A stretch of 64,000 bases of DNA, taken from Acidihalobacter yilgarnensis (GTDB lineage: Bacteria; Pseudomonadota; Gammaproteobacteria; DSM-5130; Acidihalobacteraceae). Positions 27,008 through 37,736 of the stretch are shown piece by piece. The notes below the pieces were generated by a model. It was not told the origin of the DNA. It searched no databases and was given only the letters and a program-made list of their open reading frames with translations. Location of the stretch: positions 1,516,501 through 1,580,500 of the forward strand of contig NZ_CP017415.1 of NCBI RefSeq assembly GCF_001753245.1, given 5' to 3'. The stretch's first letter is position 1. Each line of letters begins with the position of its first letter. The translations under genes and the position numbers were made by a program.

Positions 27008-28184
27008 GGCAACGCTGAATAAGTCGACACAATCAATCAACCCTCAAGGTTGATCAGTTTTGCCCCTGATCAGACGTCTAGATCCCGGTTTTTGCTCTCG
27101 GTTTTCACCCTTCTCGCGCCTTGAGGCACGTTGTGGGCCCTCAACGCGCTATCAGGTGGGTACTCGGGTCCGTGATAGGTACAGGTTAGCTAACCCGAGG
27201 ACCACGAAGCTGCGGTTGGCATTCTTGTCCAAACCCCGGTAGCGCACTTTGCTGAACCCCCACAGCCGCTTCACCACCGCAAAGACGTGCTCGACTCGGG
27301 CCCGGATCCGCGATTTGTTGCGGTTACGCGAACGTTCGGCCTCGTCAACTTCGCCACGCTTGCTGATGCGTTGATTGGTAAAGTCCTTCGCCCGAGGGGC
27401 ATGCGCCCGAATCAGCGCTTTTTGACTGGCGTAGGCACTATCGCCATAGACTCGACGCTCCTCGCCGTGCAGTAGGTCCGCGAGCAGGTGTTTGTCGTGC
27501 ACGTTGGCGGCGGTGACCGCCGCGCTGTGCACCACGCCGGTACGACTGTCCACACCGATGTGTAGCTTCATACCGAAATACCACTGTTGGCCCTTGCGGG
27601 TCTGATGCATGTCGGGATCACGTGTCTTGTGGGCATTCTTGGTCGAGCTCGGCGCACCGATGATCGTGGCGTCGACGATCGTTCCAGTACCGACCTTCAG
27701 GCCCCGATCCTGCAGGGTCTGATTGACCTGTGCGAACAACGTCGCACCCAGGTCGTGCTGCTCCAACAGGCGACGAAACTTCAGCAGGGTCGTTCCATCC
27801 GGGACCCGCTCGCGGCCCAGATCAATGCCCACGAATCGCCTCAGCGACGTGCTGTCCAGCAGCGCTTCTTCACACGCCTCGTCAGCCAGGTTGAACCAGT
27901 GCTGCACGAAGTACATCCGCAGCATCCGTTCCAGCCCCACCGGTGGACGACCTTTCCCTGCCTTCGGGTAGTGGGGCTCGATCACCGCACACAACGCGGA
28001 CCACGGCACGAGTTCCTCCATCGTCGATAGAAACACATCACGACGCGTCGCCCGCCGATAGACCTCGAATCCTTCGCCTGAGTCCGCTGCCATCGCCAGT
28101 GTCTGCTGTTTCATCGTTACGGTCCCCATTGGTTGTCAGAGCAACTCAACTTTCGCAGAGGTAAGAGACTTTTTCAGCGTTGCC
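27008..28184 (-). mobile_element. IS5-family element, copy B (1177 bp)
   Basis: Same ends as copy A in reverse order, with TTAG at 27004-27007 and 28185-28188. Each copy has its own 4-bp duplication, so the two inserted independently. Confidence 0.93.
27152..28129 (-). CDS. IS5-family transposase, copy B
   Basis: Identical in protein sequence to the copy at 25092-26069, with intact DDE residues. Either copy could move the other, and the pair can recombine to invert the hemerythrin segment. Confidence 0.95.
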   Translation of the reverse strand: MGTVTMKQQTLAMAADSGEGFEVYRRATRRDVFLSTMEELVPWSALCAVIEPHYPKAGKGRPPVGLERMLRMYFVQHWFNLADEACEEALLDSTSLRRFVGIDLGRERVPDGTTLLKFRRLLEQHDLGATLFAQVNQTLQDRGLKVGTGTIVDATIIGAPSSTKNAHKTRDPDMHQTRKGQQWYFGMKLHIGVDSRTGVVHSAAVTAANVHDKHLLADLLHGEERRVYGDSAYASQKALIRAHAPRAKDFTNQRISKRGEVDEAERSRNRNKSRIRARVEHVFAVVKRLWGFSKVRYRGLDKNANRSFVVLGLANLYLSRTRVPT

Positions 28185-28188
28185 TTAG

Positions 28189-28534
28189 GTGGTTTGATGC
28201 AGATATAGAGGTCTTGAAAAAATACATTTGCCGAAGTCATATCGTGTGTAGGAAAAAATTTATAAATACACTGAGTTAGATGGAATTTTTAATGCGCTTA
28301 TGACTGATGCGTGGACTTGGCATGCGAGTACACTAGGCGCCATAGACGATTGTCATGCGAATGAGTGCTTTTTGCTCAAGTCGCCATTATTCGATATGGC
28401 TATTTCTGAAAATTAGATGATTTTATTGAGCGGAGCTGACGATACGATTTCAGATCGTAAATTAATTTCTCTTCCAGAATAAACAACCGGGGGTCGTCGT
28501 CCGTGCACTCAAACGATAAGCAGGCAGGTCTCAA
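28189..28534. other. Gap upstream of the Aer-like gene
   Basis: AT-rich sequence after the IS5 copy. A frame open from 28250 to 28413 (ending FLLKSPLFDMAISEN) has no ribosome site and no recognised family; it may be the end of a gene cut by the IS. The last 40 bases hold a weak AGG ribosome site for the chemoreceptor. Confidence 0.45.
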
Positions 28535-30157
28535 ATGAAAAAAAACTTTCCGATCAATCATATAGAACATAAGTATGATGAAGATGAAGTGCTAATTTCA
28601 TCCACTGATCCTGCCGGGGTGATTACCTACAGCAATGACACCTTTGCAAAGGTCGCCGGTTTTGAGCTCAATGAACTATTAGGTAAGAGCCATAATATTG
28701 TAAGGCACCCCAATATGCCACAGGCGGCTTTCACAGATCTTTGGCAGACGATCAAAACTGGGCGTCCTTGGATGGGCATCGTACAGAATCGCAGCAAGGA
28801 TGGTGGCTGCTATTGGGTTGACGCCTATGTGACTCCCGTTTATGAGAACGGGCGTTGTATGGGGTATGAATCAGTGCGCGTAAAGCCACGCGAAGCAGAC
28901 CGTGCGCGTGCTGAAAAACTCTATCATGGCTTGGGACCTGCAGCGACGGATGGCGGAAGGGGCGCCTCTACTCAAGAGGCTACTAAAATGGTGGCAAAAC
29001 TGAGTCGTCGCAATCGATTCGATGATATCGAAGCGCGAATAAGCATAGTCGTAAGCTGCATTTTTATCGCATCACTTGCAGCCCTTATTCTCCATACGCC
29101 TAGCTACGTGATGATGCTATTGATGATAGGCCTCGGCTTCATTGCATTGCTTTCCATCAGGTTTATTATGCGCCCTCTTCGTGAGCTGATCGATACGGTT
29201 CATAAGGAAATTGTAGATAATCCGATCATGCAAGCCGTTTACAGCAATCGAAAAGGAGAGGTAGGACAGATAGATGTTGCCTTGCAACTGCTCCGTGCCG
29301 GGCAGCGTACGATACTGCGCCGTGTAGGCGAACATGCTGATAAATTGCGTGATGCCGCCGAGCAGTCGGTCGCCGAACTCTCACTTGCAGTTGCACAGGT
29401 TGAGCATCAACATCTCCAGACCGAGCAAGTTGCCACGGCAGTTAACCAAATGGCTGCGACCGTGGTGGAAGTTGCCCGGAATACTGCGGCTGCCGCGAAT
29501 GCTGCACATCGCGCTGAAGTTGAAACGGCCAATGGGGAAATGGTGACAAAAGCCCTTACTCAGATCATCGAAACCTTGGCCGATGAAGTCGCTGATGCGG
29601 TCGAGGTTATGGCACAGTTACTTAAGGATAGCGAGAACATTACCAAGGTCACTGATTTAATTAATCAAATCGCTGAGCAGACGAGTTTATTGGCACTGAA
29701 TGCTTCTATCGAGGCGGCACGCGCAGGTGAGCATGGTCGTGGTTTTGCCGTCGTCGCCAGCGAGGTTGGAGAATTATCCAAACGTACTCAAAAAGCAACG
29801 ATCGAAATCGGTTTTCTCGTTGATGGATTTCGAAAATCCGTAGACAAAAGCACACAGAATATGAGTTCTAGCAAACTCCTTTCTGATAAAGGTGTGGGTA
29901 GTGCAAGAAATGTGGTATCCGCCTTGGAATTGATTTCTCAGGCAGTTGATGTCATCAACACGATGAATACGCAAATAGCCACCGCTGCAGAAGAGCAGAG
30001 TACAGTGGCCGAGGAAATCAATCGTAATGTGGTCTTGATACGGAATTCTGCAGAACAAACGGCAACCACAGCTAACCACACAATGAACCTGTCAGTCGAT
30101 TTGATCAGCTTGGCGAACGAATTGGACTCTCTGATCGAAAGATTCGAACATAAATGA
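28535..30157 (+). CDS. Aer-like methyl-accepting chemotaxis protein with PAS domain
   Basis: Residues 20-125 form a PAS domain ([24 protein letters not shown] ... [24 protein letters not shown]), close to the FAD-binding PAS of Aer. Two adjacent membrane helices (about 170-215) and a HAMP-like region follow. The cytoplasmic signalling hairpin contains [46 protein letters not shown]. This points to redox or oxygen taxis. The bacteriohemerythrin gene just upstream would fit oxygen sensing, although IS insertion separates them. No che genes are in the window. Confidence 0.92.
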   Translation: MKKNFPINHIEHKYDEDEVLISSTDPAGVITYSNDTFAKVAGFELNELLGKSHNIVRHPNMPQAAFTDLWQTIKTGRPWMGIVQNRSKDGGCYWVDAYVTPVYENGRCMGYESVRVKPREADRARAEKLYHGLGPAATDGGRGASTQEATKMVAKLSRRNRFDDIEARISIVVSCIFIASLAALILHTPSYVMMLLMIGLGFIALLSIRFIMRPLRELIDTVHKEIVDNPIMQAVYSNRKGEVGQIDVALQLLRAGQRTILRRVGEHADKLRDAAEQSVAELSLAVAQVEHQHLQTEQVATAVNQMAATVVEVARNTAAAANAAHRAEVETANGEMVTKALTQIIETLADEVADAVEVMAQLLKDSENITKVTDLINQIAEQTSLLALNASIEAARAGEHGRGFAVVASEVGELSKRTQKATIEIGFLVDGFRKSVDKSTQNMSSSKLLSDKGVGSARNVVSALELISQAVDVINTMNTQIATAAEEQSTVAEEINRNVVLIRNSAEQTATTANHTMNLSVDLISLANELDSLIERFEHK

Positions 30158-30241
30158 TGCATTCGTTTGGTGCGGTCATTCCATTATGTATGGTCTTCTA
30201 TCTAGGAGCATCTCTACGACACGTCACAGACGGGAGGCGAT

Positions 30242-30802
30242 ATGCTTAATCAACACATTTTGGTAGCTGATCCAGTCAAGGAAGATGATGAGTATTTCAT
30301 GCCCTCGCAAATTGAAGTTTTTATCGAGTGTGACGACCACGTCGATTGGGCCATACTCGAAAGAGACATCGGCGATGTGCTTGGAAAATGGCAAGATGTA
30401 CCGCCTTACTACGGGCATTATCTTGTTCGTTATACAGATGCGCGCAGCCGTCTCATCATCGCTCAAGCGGAATTGACGACTCCTGGGAATGCCGTCGAAA
30501 CACCGGAACTGGTAGCTTGGCGCGACAGATTAGGGGAGCGATTCGCAGATGTTTACCGTATTCAACCCGTTATCCTCGCCGATGTTACGGATGACATCAT
30601 GGATGAACTGAATGCCGTGATCACAGTGCTCATCAAAGACATTATCGATGAGCTCAACCTTGATGTGGTTGAGCAGGCAATCGAATTGGGCAACTCCGAA
30701 CTTATGCGATTGGCGGAGCTGTCCGGTGTTGACACACACCTTCTACGCGAAGCCATGTCTATTCGTGATCAATTGATGGAAACTCTCAGCAGAGCGATAT
30801 AA
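30242..30802 (+). CDS. Conserved hypothetical protein (186 aa)
   Basis: GGGAGG lies before the start. The N-terminal half is acidic and mixed (IEVFIECDDHVDWAILERDIGDVLGKW). The C-terminal half is helical, with DELNAVITVLIKDIIDELN and DVVEQAIELGNSELMRLAELSGVDTHLLREAM. No family was recognised. A degraded homolog of the C-terminal part lies at 51101-51265 on the other strand, so the gene belongs to a small family in this genome. Placement 84 bases after the chemoreceptor suggests, but does not prove, a shared role. Confidence 0.7.
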   Translation: MLNQHILVADPVKEDDEYFMPSQIEVFIECDDHVDWAILERDIGDVLGKWQDVPPYYGHYLVRYTDARSRLIIAQAELTTPGNAVETPELVAWRDRLGERFADVYRIQPVILADVTDDIMDELNAVITVLIKDIIDELNLDVVEQAIELGNSELMRLAELSGVDTHLLREAMSIRDQLMETLSRAI

Positions 30803-30868
30803 CCTTAGGGCCGCTCAGCCTAAAAGGCTAAAGGCTCAAACTGAGGATTTCTAGCGCTTATCAAGATG

Positions 30869-31927
30869 CTAGCCCCGCGATTCTGCGTTTATTTGCGCAC
30901 TCTTTTGGGGCGTAGGATTGGTTGCCCCCTGATGCATCCGGCTCTCGGTGACGCGAATCAAATAGGGCAGGTGGGCCTTGAAGAGGCGCTTGCCCTTTCC
31001 GGTGTCCTGCGATAGCAAAGCGACATCAATACTCAGCTTGTCGAGATGCGGCGCGAAGCGGTGGATGAAATCGTACATTGGCGGGCTGAGCACCAGTCCG
31101 CGCCGCAGCCCGATACTGGTGACTTCGTCCTGAAACAGGTGTCGGATGTCGATGCAGGCCAGATCGGTGTCGCGCATGGGTTCGTAGGCCATGCGGGCGA
31201 TGATGCCGACGCCCAGGCCGCTCCGGACGTATGTCTTGATGACCTCAGCATCCGTCGCCGTGAGGACTAGGTTGGGTTCGAGGCGCCGCCGCGCGAAGGC
31301 CTCGGTCATCTTCGAACGGTCGGCGAAACTGAAAACATAGGTGATCAGCGGGTAGCTGGCGAGATCTTCCAGCGTCGGCCGTTGGATCTGAGTCAGCGGA
31401 TGATCTTTGGGTACGACCACGGCTCGATTCCAGAGATAACAGGGAAATAGAACCAGCTCGTCAAAGTGTTCCAGACCCTCGGTGGCGATGGCGATATCCA
31501 CCTTGCCGGCCGCCGCGAGTTCTGCGATTTGATCCGGTGTGCCCTGGTGCAGGTTCAAGCTGACGGCGGGGTAGCGTGCGCGAAAGGCTGAAATAACGTC
31601 CGGCAACGCGTAGCGGGCCTGGGTATGCGTGGTGGCGATCGACAGGGTGCCGGTGCCCGGTGCGGTCAGTTCCCGAGCGATCCGTCGTGCGTTGTCGGTC
31701 TCGTTTTGTATGCGTTCCAGATAGGGCAGGATGCCGCGTCCGAATGCGGTCAGGCATGTGAGCTGGCGCCCGCTGCGTTCGAAGATTTGAGCCCCGAGTT
31801 CGTCCTCAATCTGTCGGATCTGTTTACTCACACCCGGTTGCGAGGTGAATAGCGTCTCGGCGGCTGTGGATACGTTCAGTCCATTGCGCACGACAGCGCA
31901 TACACACTGTATCTGGCGAAGTTTCAT
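30869..31927 (-). CDS. cysB: CysB-type LysR regulator
   Basis: The start at 31927 gives MKLRQIQCVCAVVRNGLNVSTAAETLFTSQPGVSKQIR, the winged helix-turn-helix of CysB/Cbl. The effector domain includes ATTHTQARYALPDVISAFRARYP, the CysB TTHTQARY signature for sulfate or acetylserine binding. The length of 352 residues is close to CysB (324) with a longer tail. It is divergent from the sulfate assimilation genes, which it most likely activates under sulfur limitation. A longer upstream frame to 32029 has no ribosome site. Confidence 0.9.
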   Translation of the reverse strand: MKLRQIQCVCAVVRNGLNVSTAAETLFTSQPGVSKQIRQIEDELGAQIFERSGRQLTCLTAFGRGILPYLERIQNETDNARRIARELTAPGTGTLSIATTHTQARYALPDVISAFRARYPAVSLNLHQGTPDQIAELAAAGKVDIAIATEGLEHFDELVLFPCYLWNRAVVVPKDHPLTQIQRPTLEDLASYPLITYVFSFADRSKMTEAFARRRLEPNLVLTATDAEVIKTYVRSGLGVGIIARMAYEPMRDTDLACIDIRHLFQDEVTSIGLRRGLVLSPPMYDFIHRFAPHLDKLSIDVALLSQDTGKGKRLFKAHLPYLIRVTESRMHQGATNPTPQKSAQINAESRG

Positions 31928-32146
31928 CCGTTTCTCTCGCTTGAATGCAATGTCATTGAGGGGCTGTATTTGAAAGCGTCGAAGGCTATTTTCGAGTGTT
32001 TGTAGGCGTAAAAAACGAATTACCATCATTAACCACTTGAATAACAGTCATATTCCATAAGGATATATGCAGTGCATTATTTATTCTTTGCCTAGAATAA
32101 GTCAATTCAATAGTATCGAATCCACATCACTGCAACTGGAAAGATC
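31928..32146. promoter_or_regulatory. Divergent cysB / sulfate-operon control region
   Basis: This AT-rich 219-base gap lies between cysB and the permease-cysH operon and contains several ATAAC/TTATT half-sites and GGATATATGC. CysB-family proteins bind such AT-rich divergent regions, but no exact site can be set by eye. Confidence 0.5.
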
Positions 32147-32899
32147 GTGGATTGGATACTCATCGCAACCGGTTTATTGGTCGCCACCTTAGTCACCCTA
32201 ACGGGTGTGGGTGGTGGTGCACTGATGACACCAGTTCTCATCTTGGGTTTCGATCTGCCTCCGGCCATGGCGGTAGGGACTGACCTGCTTTATGCGGTGT
32301 TCACCAAGAGTGGGGCGGCGCTGTCTTACGCGCGGGATCGGCGTGTCGATTGGCGTGCGGCCGGATGGATGCTGGCGGGCAGCGCGCCTGCCGTGATCCT
32401 CAGCACCGCAGTGCTTATGTGGTTGGGAAGCAGCCAGGCACAGGACAGGCGAATTCGTGTGGCTATCGGTCTCGCGTTGATTTTGAGCGTCCTCAGCATG
32501 CTGCTGCGACGACAGACGGTTCTTGAGGATTCGGTAACCCGCACGATCCATCCCGCTTGGTTGGGAGGTGCTGGTGCGGTTATTGGCTCGCTGGTGGCAG
32601 TGTCGTCTATCGGGGCAGGATCGCTCGGCATGGCAGTACTGACCCGACTCTATCCAGGGCGTTCGGTACGCGAGCTCGTCGGCACCGATTTGGCGCTGGC
32701 CGTGCCGGTTGCCGCGCTGGCCGCAAGCGGGCATGGATTTCTTGGGCAGGTGGACTGGCGTGTTGCCCTCAATCTGGCGATCGGTGCCGTGCCCGGCATC
32801 TGGATCGGACGACATCTGCTCCATCGCTTACTCGAGAAATGGTTGCGGTTGATTCTGGTCATGGTGCTGATCGGGGCTGCCACCCGACTGATTGTTTGA
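32147..32899 (+). CDS. TauE/SafE (TSUP) family permease
   Basis: The 250-residue membrane protein starts at GTG. It has the two-repeat TSUP layout with LVTLTGVGGGALMTPVLIL near the N-terminus and VAVSSIGAGSLGMAVLTRLYP in the second half. About seven or eight helices are visible. Family members move sulfite, sulfate or related anions. Being the first gene before cysH points to sulfate uptake or sulfite export; direction cannot be told from sequence. Confidence 0.85.
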   Translation: MDWILIATGLLVATLVTLTGVGGGALMTPVLILGFDLPPAMAVGTDLLYAVFTKSGAALSYARDRRVDWRAAGWMLAGSAPAVILSTAVLMWLGSSQAQDRRIRVAIGLALILSVLSMLLRRQTVLEDSVTRTIHPAWLGGAGAVIGSLVAVSSIGAGSLGMAVLTRLYPGRSVRELVGTDLALAVPVAALAASGHGFLGQVDWRVALNLAIGAVPGIWIGRHLLHRLLEKWLRLILVMVLIGAATRLIV

Positions 32900-32918
32900 A
32901 TTGTAAGGAGGAACCCGT

Positions 32919-33632
32919 ATGTCAAATTTTCCCGATACTTTAGAAACCAAGATCGAGCGTACCGTCGCGATTCTTCGGCGTGCGGTTCTCGAAAACGCAC
33001 CCGTTGCCTTTGCTAGCAGCCTGGGTGCTGAAGACATGGTGCTGACTGATCTGATCTATCGGCACACATCCGCTGTCAGCGATTTTACGCTGGATACCGG
33101 TCGTCTGCCGGCGGAAACCTATGAATTGCTCGAGGCCGTTAAAGTACGCTACGGGCGTGCCCCGAGGGTGTATTGCCCGCAGGCGGAAGCCATCGAGGCC
33201 TACGTCGATGCCAACGGGCCCAACGGCTTTCGCAACAGCGTCGCACTGCGCAAGTCCTGCTGCGCGATCCGCAAGATTGAACCGTTACGCCGGGCGCTCC
33301 GCGGCCATAAGGCATGGATTACCGGCTTGCGTCGCGAGCAGTCGGTGACGCGTCAGGTGCTTGAATCGCGAGAGTGGGATGCCAGCAATGGCCTATTCAA
33401 ATACAACCCGCTTGCCGATTGGCGCGAGGAAGACGTTTGGGCCTACCTCCGAGCCTACAACATACCCTACAACCGCCTGCACGATCAGCATTACCCGAGC
33501 ATCGGCTGCGCGCCATGCACGCGCGCCATCGCGCCGGGCGAGGATATACGCGCCGGCCGCTGGTGGTGGGAGCAGCCGGAATCCAAGGAGTGCGGATTAC
33601 ATTTGCGAGCGGCTGAGGAACAGGATGTATGA
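32919..33632 (+). CDS. cysH: Adenylyl-sulfate reductase (thioredoxin-dependent)
   Basis: The 237-residue PP-loop protein has [16 protein letters not shown] and the catalytic tail KECGLH. It also has KSCCAIRK and CAPCTRAI, the CC...CxxC set that binds a 4Fe-4S cluster in APS reductases and is missing from PAPS reductases such as E. coli CysH. APS is therefore the likely substrate, reduced to sulfite and AMP. AAGGAGG precedes the start. The stop overlaps the next gene by 4 bases. Confidence 0.92.
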   Translation: MSNFPDTLETKIERTVAILRRAVLENAPVAFASSLGAEDMVLTDLIYRHTSAVSDFTLDTGRLPAETYELLEAVKVRYGRAPRVYCPQAEAIEAYVDANGPNGFRNSVALRKSCCAIRKIEPLRRALRGHKAWITGLRREQSVTRQVLESREWDASNGLFKYNPLADWREEDVWAYLRAYNIPYNRLHDQHYPSIGCAPCTRAIAPGEDIRAGRWWWEQPESKECGLHLRAAEEQDV

Positions 33633-36600
33633 GCCAGATCATCGAATGTTCTCGCCAGGTGGCGGTGCCGGTACTTGACGCACATCAGCTTCACGATTTG
33701 CGCCGCTTTGCCGACACACTCAACTCCGATCAGTTGCTGTGGGCCAGCGGCTATTTTGCTGGTTTGCAGGGCGCTGTCATGCCGGCAGCTGCCGCGGAAG
33801 ATGCCACCGAAGCCGTACGCGTGGCGGTCCTCTACGGATCGCAGACAGGTACCGGTGCAGCCCTGGCCACCCGTGTGGCCGAGCGTATCCGCACTCAGGG
33901 CATCGAGGCTGAAGTGCATGACATGCTGCGCTATCGCCGAGTTCGTCTACGCGAGGATGACAACTTGTTGCTGATCGTGAGCACGCACGGTGACGGTGAC
34001 CCGCCCGACAGCGCGCAGGAACTGCTTACCTTATTCACCGGCGCCAAGGCGCCTAATCTTGATAACACCCGGTTCGCTGTATTGGCCCTGGGAGATGCCA
34101 GCTATCCCAGATTCTGCCAGGCGGGCAAAGATTTTGATCAGGCACTGGGCGCGGCCGGCGCCAAGCGTCTGGTCGAGCGCGTTGATTGCGATGTCGATTA
34201 CGAAGCCGCCGCCGAGCAATGGATAACCCGCGTGCTGGGTGTACTGACGGCCGAGCAACCGTCCGCGTCACGCGGGCTCAACTTATCGACCCGTCAAGTG
34301 ACACGCCCAACCTGGACGCGTCACCAGCCGTTTATGGCGCCATTACTGGAAAAAATCCCACTTAATGGCCGTGGTTCGACTCGGGAGGTGTGGCATTTGG
34401 CGCTGGACCTGGACGGTTCTGAGCTGGATTTTGCGGCCGGCGACAGTCTGTCGTTACTGCCGTCAAATCCCTCTGCTTTGGTCGGGGCGCTCATCGAGCA
34501 CCTCGGTCTCGACGGTGATGTGACGATCAAGACTTCGCAGGGCGACCATACGCTGGCCGCCGCGCTGACATCAAATTACGAGATCACCCGCCTGACGCGG
34601 CCCTTTGTCGAACGTTACGCGGCAGTGGCTGAGTCGGGCGAGCTGCACGGACTGGCGGCGAATGTCGAGGCGCTTGCCGCGTGGATGGACGGCCGCGACG
34701 TGCTAGATGTGATTCAAGAGTACCCGGTGCGTGGGGTGGATGCACAAGCTTTTATCGAGATGTTGCGGGTTCTGCCCGCGCGGCGCTACTCGATCGCGTC
34801 AAGCCCACTGGCCTATCCCGGCGAAGCGCATCTGACGGTGGCGCCGGTGCGTTACACCTGCCATGGCCGGGATCGTCTCGGTGTCACTTCCACAATGCTC
34901 GTGGATCGGCTCTCCGAAGGCGATTTCGTGCCGGTGTTCCTGGACGGGCATGCAAACTTCCGTCTACCTGAGCACGGTAAACGTCCGATCATTATGATCG
35001 GCGCCGGTACCGGTGTCGCGCCTTACCGTGGCTTTTTGCAGGAACGCGAAATGCTCGGCGCAGAGGGGCGAAACTGGTTGATCTTCGGCGATCGCAACCG
35101 CAGGACCGATTTCCTCTATCAGCGCGAATGGCTGCAGTGGCTCGACGACGGGCGGCTCACGCGACTGGACGTCGCCTTCTCGCGTGATCAACTGAGCAAG
35201 GTTTACGTGCAGGATCGCCTGCGTGAAAAGGGCAGTGATATTTATGCCTGGCTGGAAGAAGACGCAGTCATTTATGTCTGCGGCGCGGAGCGCATGGGGC
35301 ACGACGTGCACCAGGCATTGATCGAACTGGTCGGCACGGCCGGTGGCCTGTCTGCGGACAAGGCCCAGGCTTATGTCGAAGACCTCAAACACTCGGGAGA
35401 TATCGCCGCGATGTCTATTAAAAAACCGCTATCAGACGTTGAACGCATCAAAGCCGCCAGCCGCGGTCTGCGTGGCAGTCTCGTCGAGAGCCTGGCGTTG
35501 AGCTACACCGGCGCCATCAAGGCCGACGACACACAGGTGATCAAGTTCCACGGCATCTACCAGCAGGACGACCGCGATGTGCGCGCCGAGCGTCAGCGTC
35601 AGAAGCTCGAACCGCTATACCAGTTCATGGCTCGTCTGCGACTGCCGGGCGGTGTGCTCAATGCCACTCAGTGGTTGGCGTTGAGCGCGATTGCGCGTGC
35701 CCATGGCAACGCCAGTCTGCGCATCACCAGCCGCCAGAGCATCCAGTTCCACGGCTTGTTCAAAGGTGACATCAAGCCGGCCCTGCAAGACCTCAAACAT
35801 GCTTTGTTGGACACGATCAGCGCCTGCGGCGACATCAACCGTAACGTCATCGCCTGTGCCAATCCCAACCGTTCGCACCTGCATGGCGAGGTCTACAGCT
35901 GGGCGCAGAAAATTGCCGTACACCTGTTGCCTAAGTCGCGTGCCTATCATGAGATTTGGCTGGACGGCGAACCGGTGGTGAAGTCCGAGGAAGAGCCGCT
36001 GTACGGCGGAACGTATCTGCCGCGCAAATTCAAGATCGCCCTGGCCATTCCGCCGTCCAACGATGTTGATGTATTCGCGCACGACCTGGGTTTCATCGCC
36101 ATTGAGGAGGATGGGCGATTGGCCGGTTTCAACGTCACGATTGGCGGCGGGTTGGGGCGCAGCCATGCGAATCCGGCGACCTATGCGCGGGTGGCCGACG
36201 TGATTGGCTTTTGCACGCCGGATCAGGTGCTTGCCGTGACCGAGGCCGTGGTGACCGCCCAACGTGACCACGGTAATCGAAGCGACCGCGCCCAGGCTCG
36301 ACTCAAGTACACCATTGATCGCATGGGCCTTGCCCCCTTTGTCGCCGAGGTGGCGCGGCGCAGCGGCTTCGACCTTGCGCCTACGCGCCCTGCATGTTTC
36401 GACACATCTGGTGATGAGTTCGGCTGGGTCGAGCATATCGACGGTACGGCCAGTCTCACGATGTATGTACCGGGCGGACGCGTGATTGATGGTCAGCCCG
36501 GTCTCCTGCCGATGAGTGGCCTGGACGAACTGGTGCGCGCGCACGGTGGTGAACTGCGCCTGACCTGCAACCAAAATTTGGTGTTGGTCGGTGTGACGTC

Positions 36601-37105
36601 CGCCATGCGGCCAGAGGTCGATGCCGTGCTGGAACGCTTCGAACTTGACCTGGCGCCGCGGCGTACGCCATTGGAAACCGGTGCCATGGCCTGCGTTGCA
36701 CTGCCAACCTGCCCGCTGGCGATGGCCGAGAGCGAGCGTTACCTACCCGTGTTGTTGACGCGTTTGAATGCATTGTTGGGCGAGTGTGGCCTGGAACGGG
36801 AAGCGTTGTCGCTGCGCATGACTGGCTGCCCCAATGGCTGTGCTCGACCGTATCTCGCCGAGATTGGCCTGATCGGCAAGGCGCCAGGCCTCTACGACCT
36901 GTATCTCGGTAGTGACCGCGCCGGTACCCGCCTCAACACGCGGGTGCGCGAGTCGCTGGATGAGGACGGCTTCATCGACACCCTGCGTCCCCTGCTGACG
37001 CGGTTCGCACAGGAGCGCCTGCTGGGTGAAGGCTTCGGCGATTTTCTGCACCGCCTCGATTTGCTCGGGGCTACTTCAACCCTCAAACAAGGAGTGACTT
37101 CATGA
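33629..37105 (+). CDS. cysJI: Fused sulfite reductase, CysJ-CysI
   Basis: One 1158-residue protein joins both NADPH-sulfite reductase subunits. Residues 1-590 are CysJ: flavodoxin ([14 protein letters not shown]), FAD-binding ([11 protein letters not shown]) and NADPH-binding ([27 protein letters not shown]). From about residue 595, where [22 protein letters not shown] matches a normal CysI start, comes the hemoprotein with siroheme/4Fe-4S ligands CVALPTC and TGCPNGC. It reduces sulfite to sulfide with six electrons. No stop or frameshift is seen at the junction, and both halves look complete. It overlaps cysH and the peroxiredoxin gene by 4 bases each. Confidence 0.93.
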   Translation: MSQIIECSRQVAVPVLDAHQLHDLRRFADTLNSDQLLWASGYFAGLQGAVMPAAAAEDATEAVRVAVLYGSQTGTGAALATRVAERIRTQGIEAEVHDMLRYRRVRLREDDNLLLIVSTHGDGDPPDSAQELLTLFTGAKAPNLDNTRFAVLALGDASYPRFCQAGKDFDQALGAAGAKRLVERVDCDVDYEAAAEQWITRVLGVLTAEQPSASRGLNLSTRQVTRPTWTRHQPFMAPLLEKIPLNGRGSTREVWHLALDLDGSELDFAAGDSLSLLPSNPSALVGALIEHLGLDGDVTIKTSQGDHTLAAALTSNYEITRLTRPFVERYAAVAESGELHGLAANVEALAAWMDGRDVLDVIQEYPVRGVDAQAFIEMLRVLPARRYSIASSPLAYPGEAHLTVAPVRYTCHGRDRLGVTSTMLVDRLSEGDFVPVFLDGHANFRLPEHGKRPIIMIGAGTGVAPYRGFLQEREMLGAEGRNWLIFGDRNRRTDFLYQREWLQWLDDGRLTRLDVAFSRDQLSKVYVQDRLREKGSDIYAWLEEDAVIYVCGAERMGHDVHQALIELVGTAGGLSADKAQAYVEDLKHSGDIAAMSIKKPLSDVERIKAASRGLRGSLVESLALSYTGAIKADDTQVIKFHGIYQQDDRDVRAERQRQKLEPLYQFMARLRLPGGVLNATQWLALSAIARAHGNASLRITSRQSIQFHGLFKGDIKPALQDLKHALLDTISACGDINRNVIACANPNRSHLHGEVYSWAQKIAVHLLPKSRAYHEIWLDGEPVVKSEEEPLYGGTYLPRKFKIALAIPPSNDVDVFAHDLGFIAIEEDGRLAGFNVTIGGGLGRSHANPATYARVADVIGFCTPDQVLAVTEAVVTAQRDHGNRSDRAQARLKYTIDRMGLAPFVAEVARRSGFDLAPTRPACFDTSGDEFGWVEHIDGTASLTMYVPGGRVIDGQPGLLPMSGLDELVRAHGGELRLTCNQNLVLVGVTSAMRPEVDAVLERFELDLAPRRTPLETGAMACVALPTCPLAMAESERYLPVLLTRLNALLGECGLEREALSLRMTGCPNGCARPYLAEIGLIGKAPGLYDLYLGSDRAGTRLNTRVRESLDEDGFIDTLRPLLTRFAQERLLGEGFGDFLHRLDLLGATSTLKQGVTS

Positions 37106-37734
37106 GCCTGCAACTCAACCAGATCGTGCCCGATTTCCAGGTCGAGACCACCGAAGGGCCGATTGGCTTCCACGATTGGATCGGCGACCAGTGGGCGGTT
37201 CTGTTCTCTCACCCGGCTGATTACACCCCCGTGTGCACCACCGAGCTTGGCGAGGCCTCACGCCTGCAGCCAGAGTTCGCCGCGCGCGGAGTCAAGCTGA
37301 TTGGGCTGTCGGTCGACCCGCTGGAGGATCATCACGGTTGGGCCGATGACATCCGCGCGACTCAAGGCTACGCCCTGAACTTCCCGTTGATCGCCGACCG
37401 GGACCGAGTCGTCTCCAGTCTATATGGCATGGTGCATCCCGAGGCCGATCCCAAGGTCACGGTGCGTGCGGTATTCATCATTGACCCGCAAAAACGCCTG
37501 CGTCTGAGTTTCACCTATCCGCCGTCGGTGGGGCGCAACTTCGATGAGATCCTGCGTGTCATCGACGCCCTGCAAACCAGCGACCGAGCGACGGTGGCCA
37601 CGCCGGTGAATTGGAGGCCGGGCGAGCCGGTGATCATTCCGCCATCAATTTCCGATGAAGAGGCTCGAAAGCTGTTCCCGCAGGGCTGGGATGCCCCCCG
37701 TCCATACCTGCGTTACACACGGCTACCGAGCTGA
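37102..37734 (+). CDS. 1-Cys peroxiredoxin (Prx6/AhpC type)
   Basis: The 210-residue protein has the peroxidatic site [19 protein letters not shown] and a Prx6-type C-terminal half ([19 protein letters not shown], then [18 protein letters not shown]), with no clear resolving Cys. It removes peroxides. ATGA overlap with cysJI and only 2 bases to cysG place it firmly in the sulfate operon, so it may protect the flavin and siroheme enzyme from peroxide formed by electron leakage; that role is inferred. Confidence 0.93.
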   Translation: MSLQLNQIVPDFQVETTEGPIGFHDWIGDQWAVLFSHPADYTPVCTTELGEASRLQPEFAARGVKLIGLSVDPLEDHHGWADDIRATQGYALNFPLIADRDRVVSSLYGMVHPEADPKVTVRAVFIIDPQKRLRLSFTYPPSVGRNFDEILRVIDALQTSDRATVATPVNWRPGEPVIIPPSISDEEARKLFPQGWDAPRPYLRYTRLPS

Positions 37735-37736
37735 GC

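Noticed and set aside
25033-28188. Composite transposon made of two IS5 copies carrying hemerythrin
   Set aside because: Each IS has its own TTAG duplication at both ends, which shows separate insertions. Movement as a unit remains possible but is not shown.
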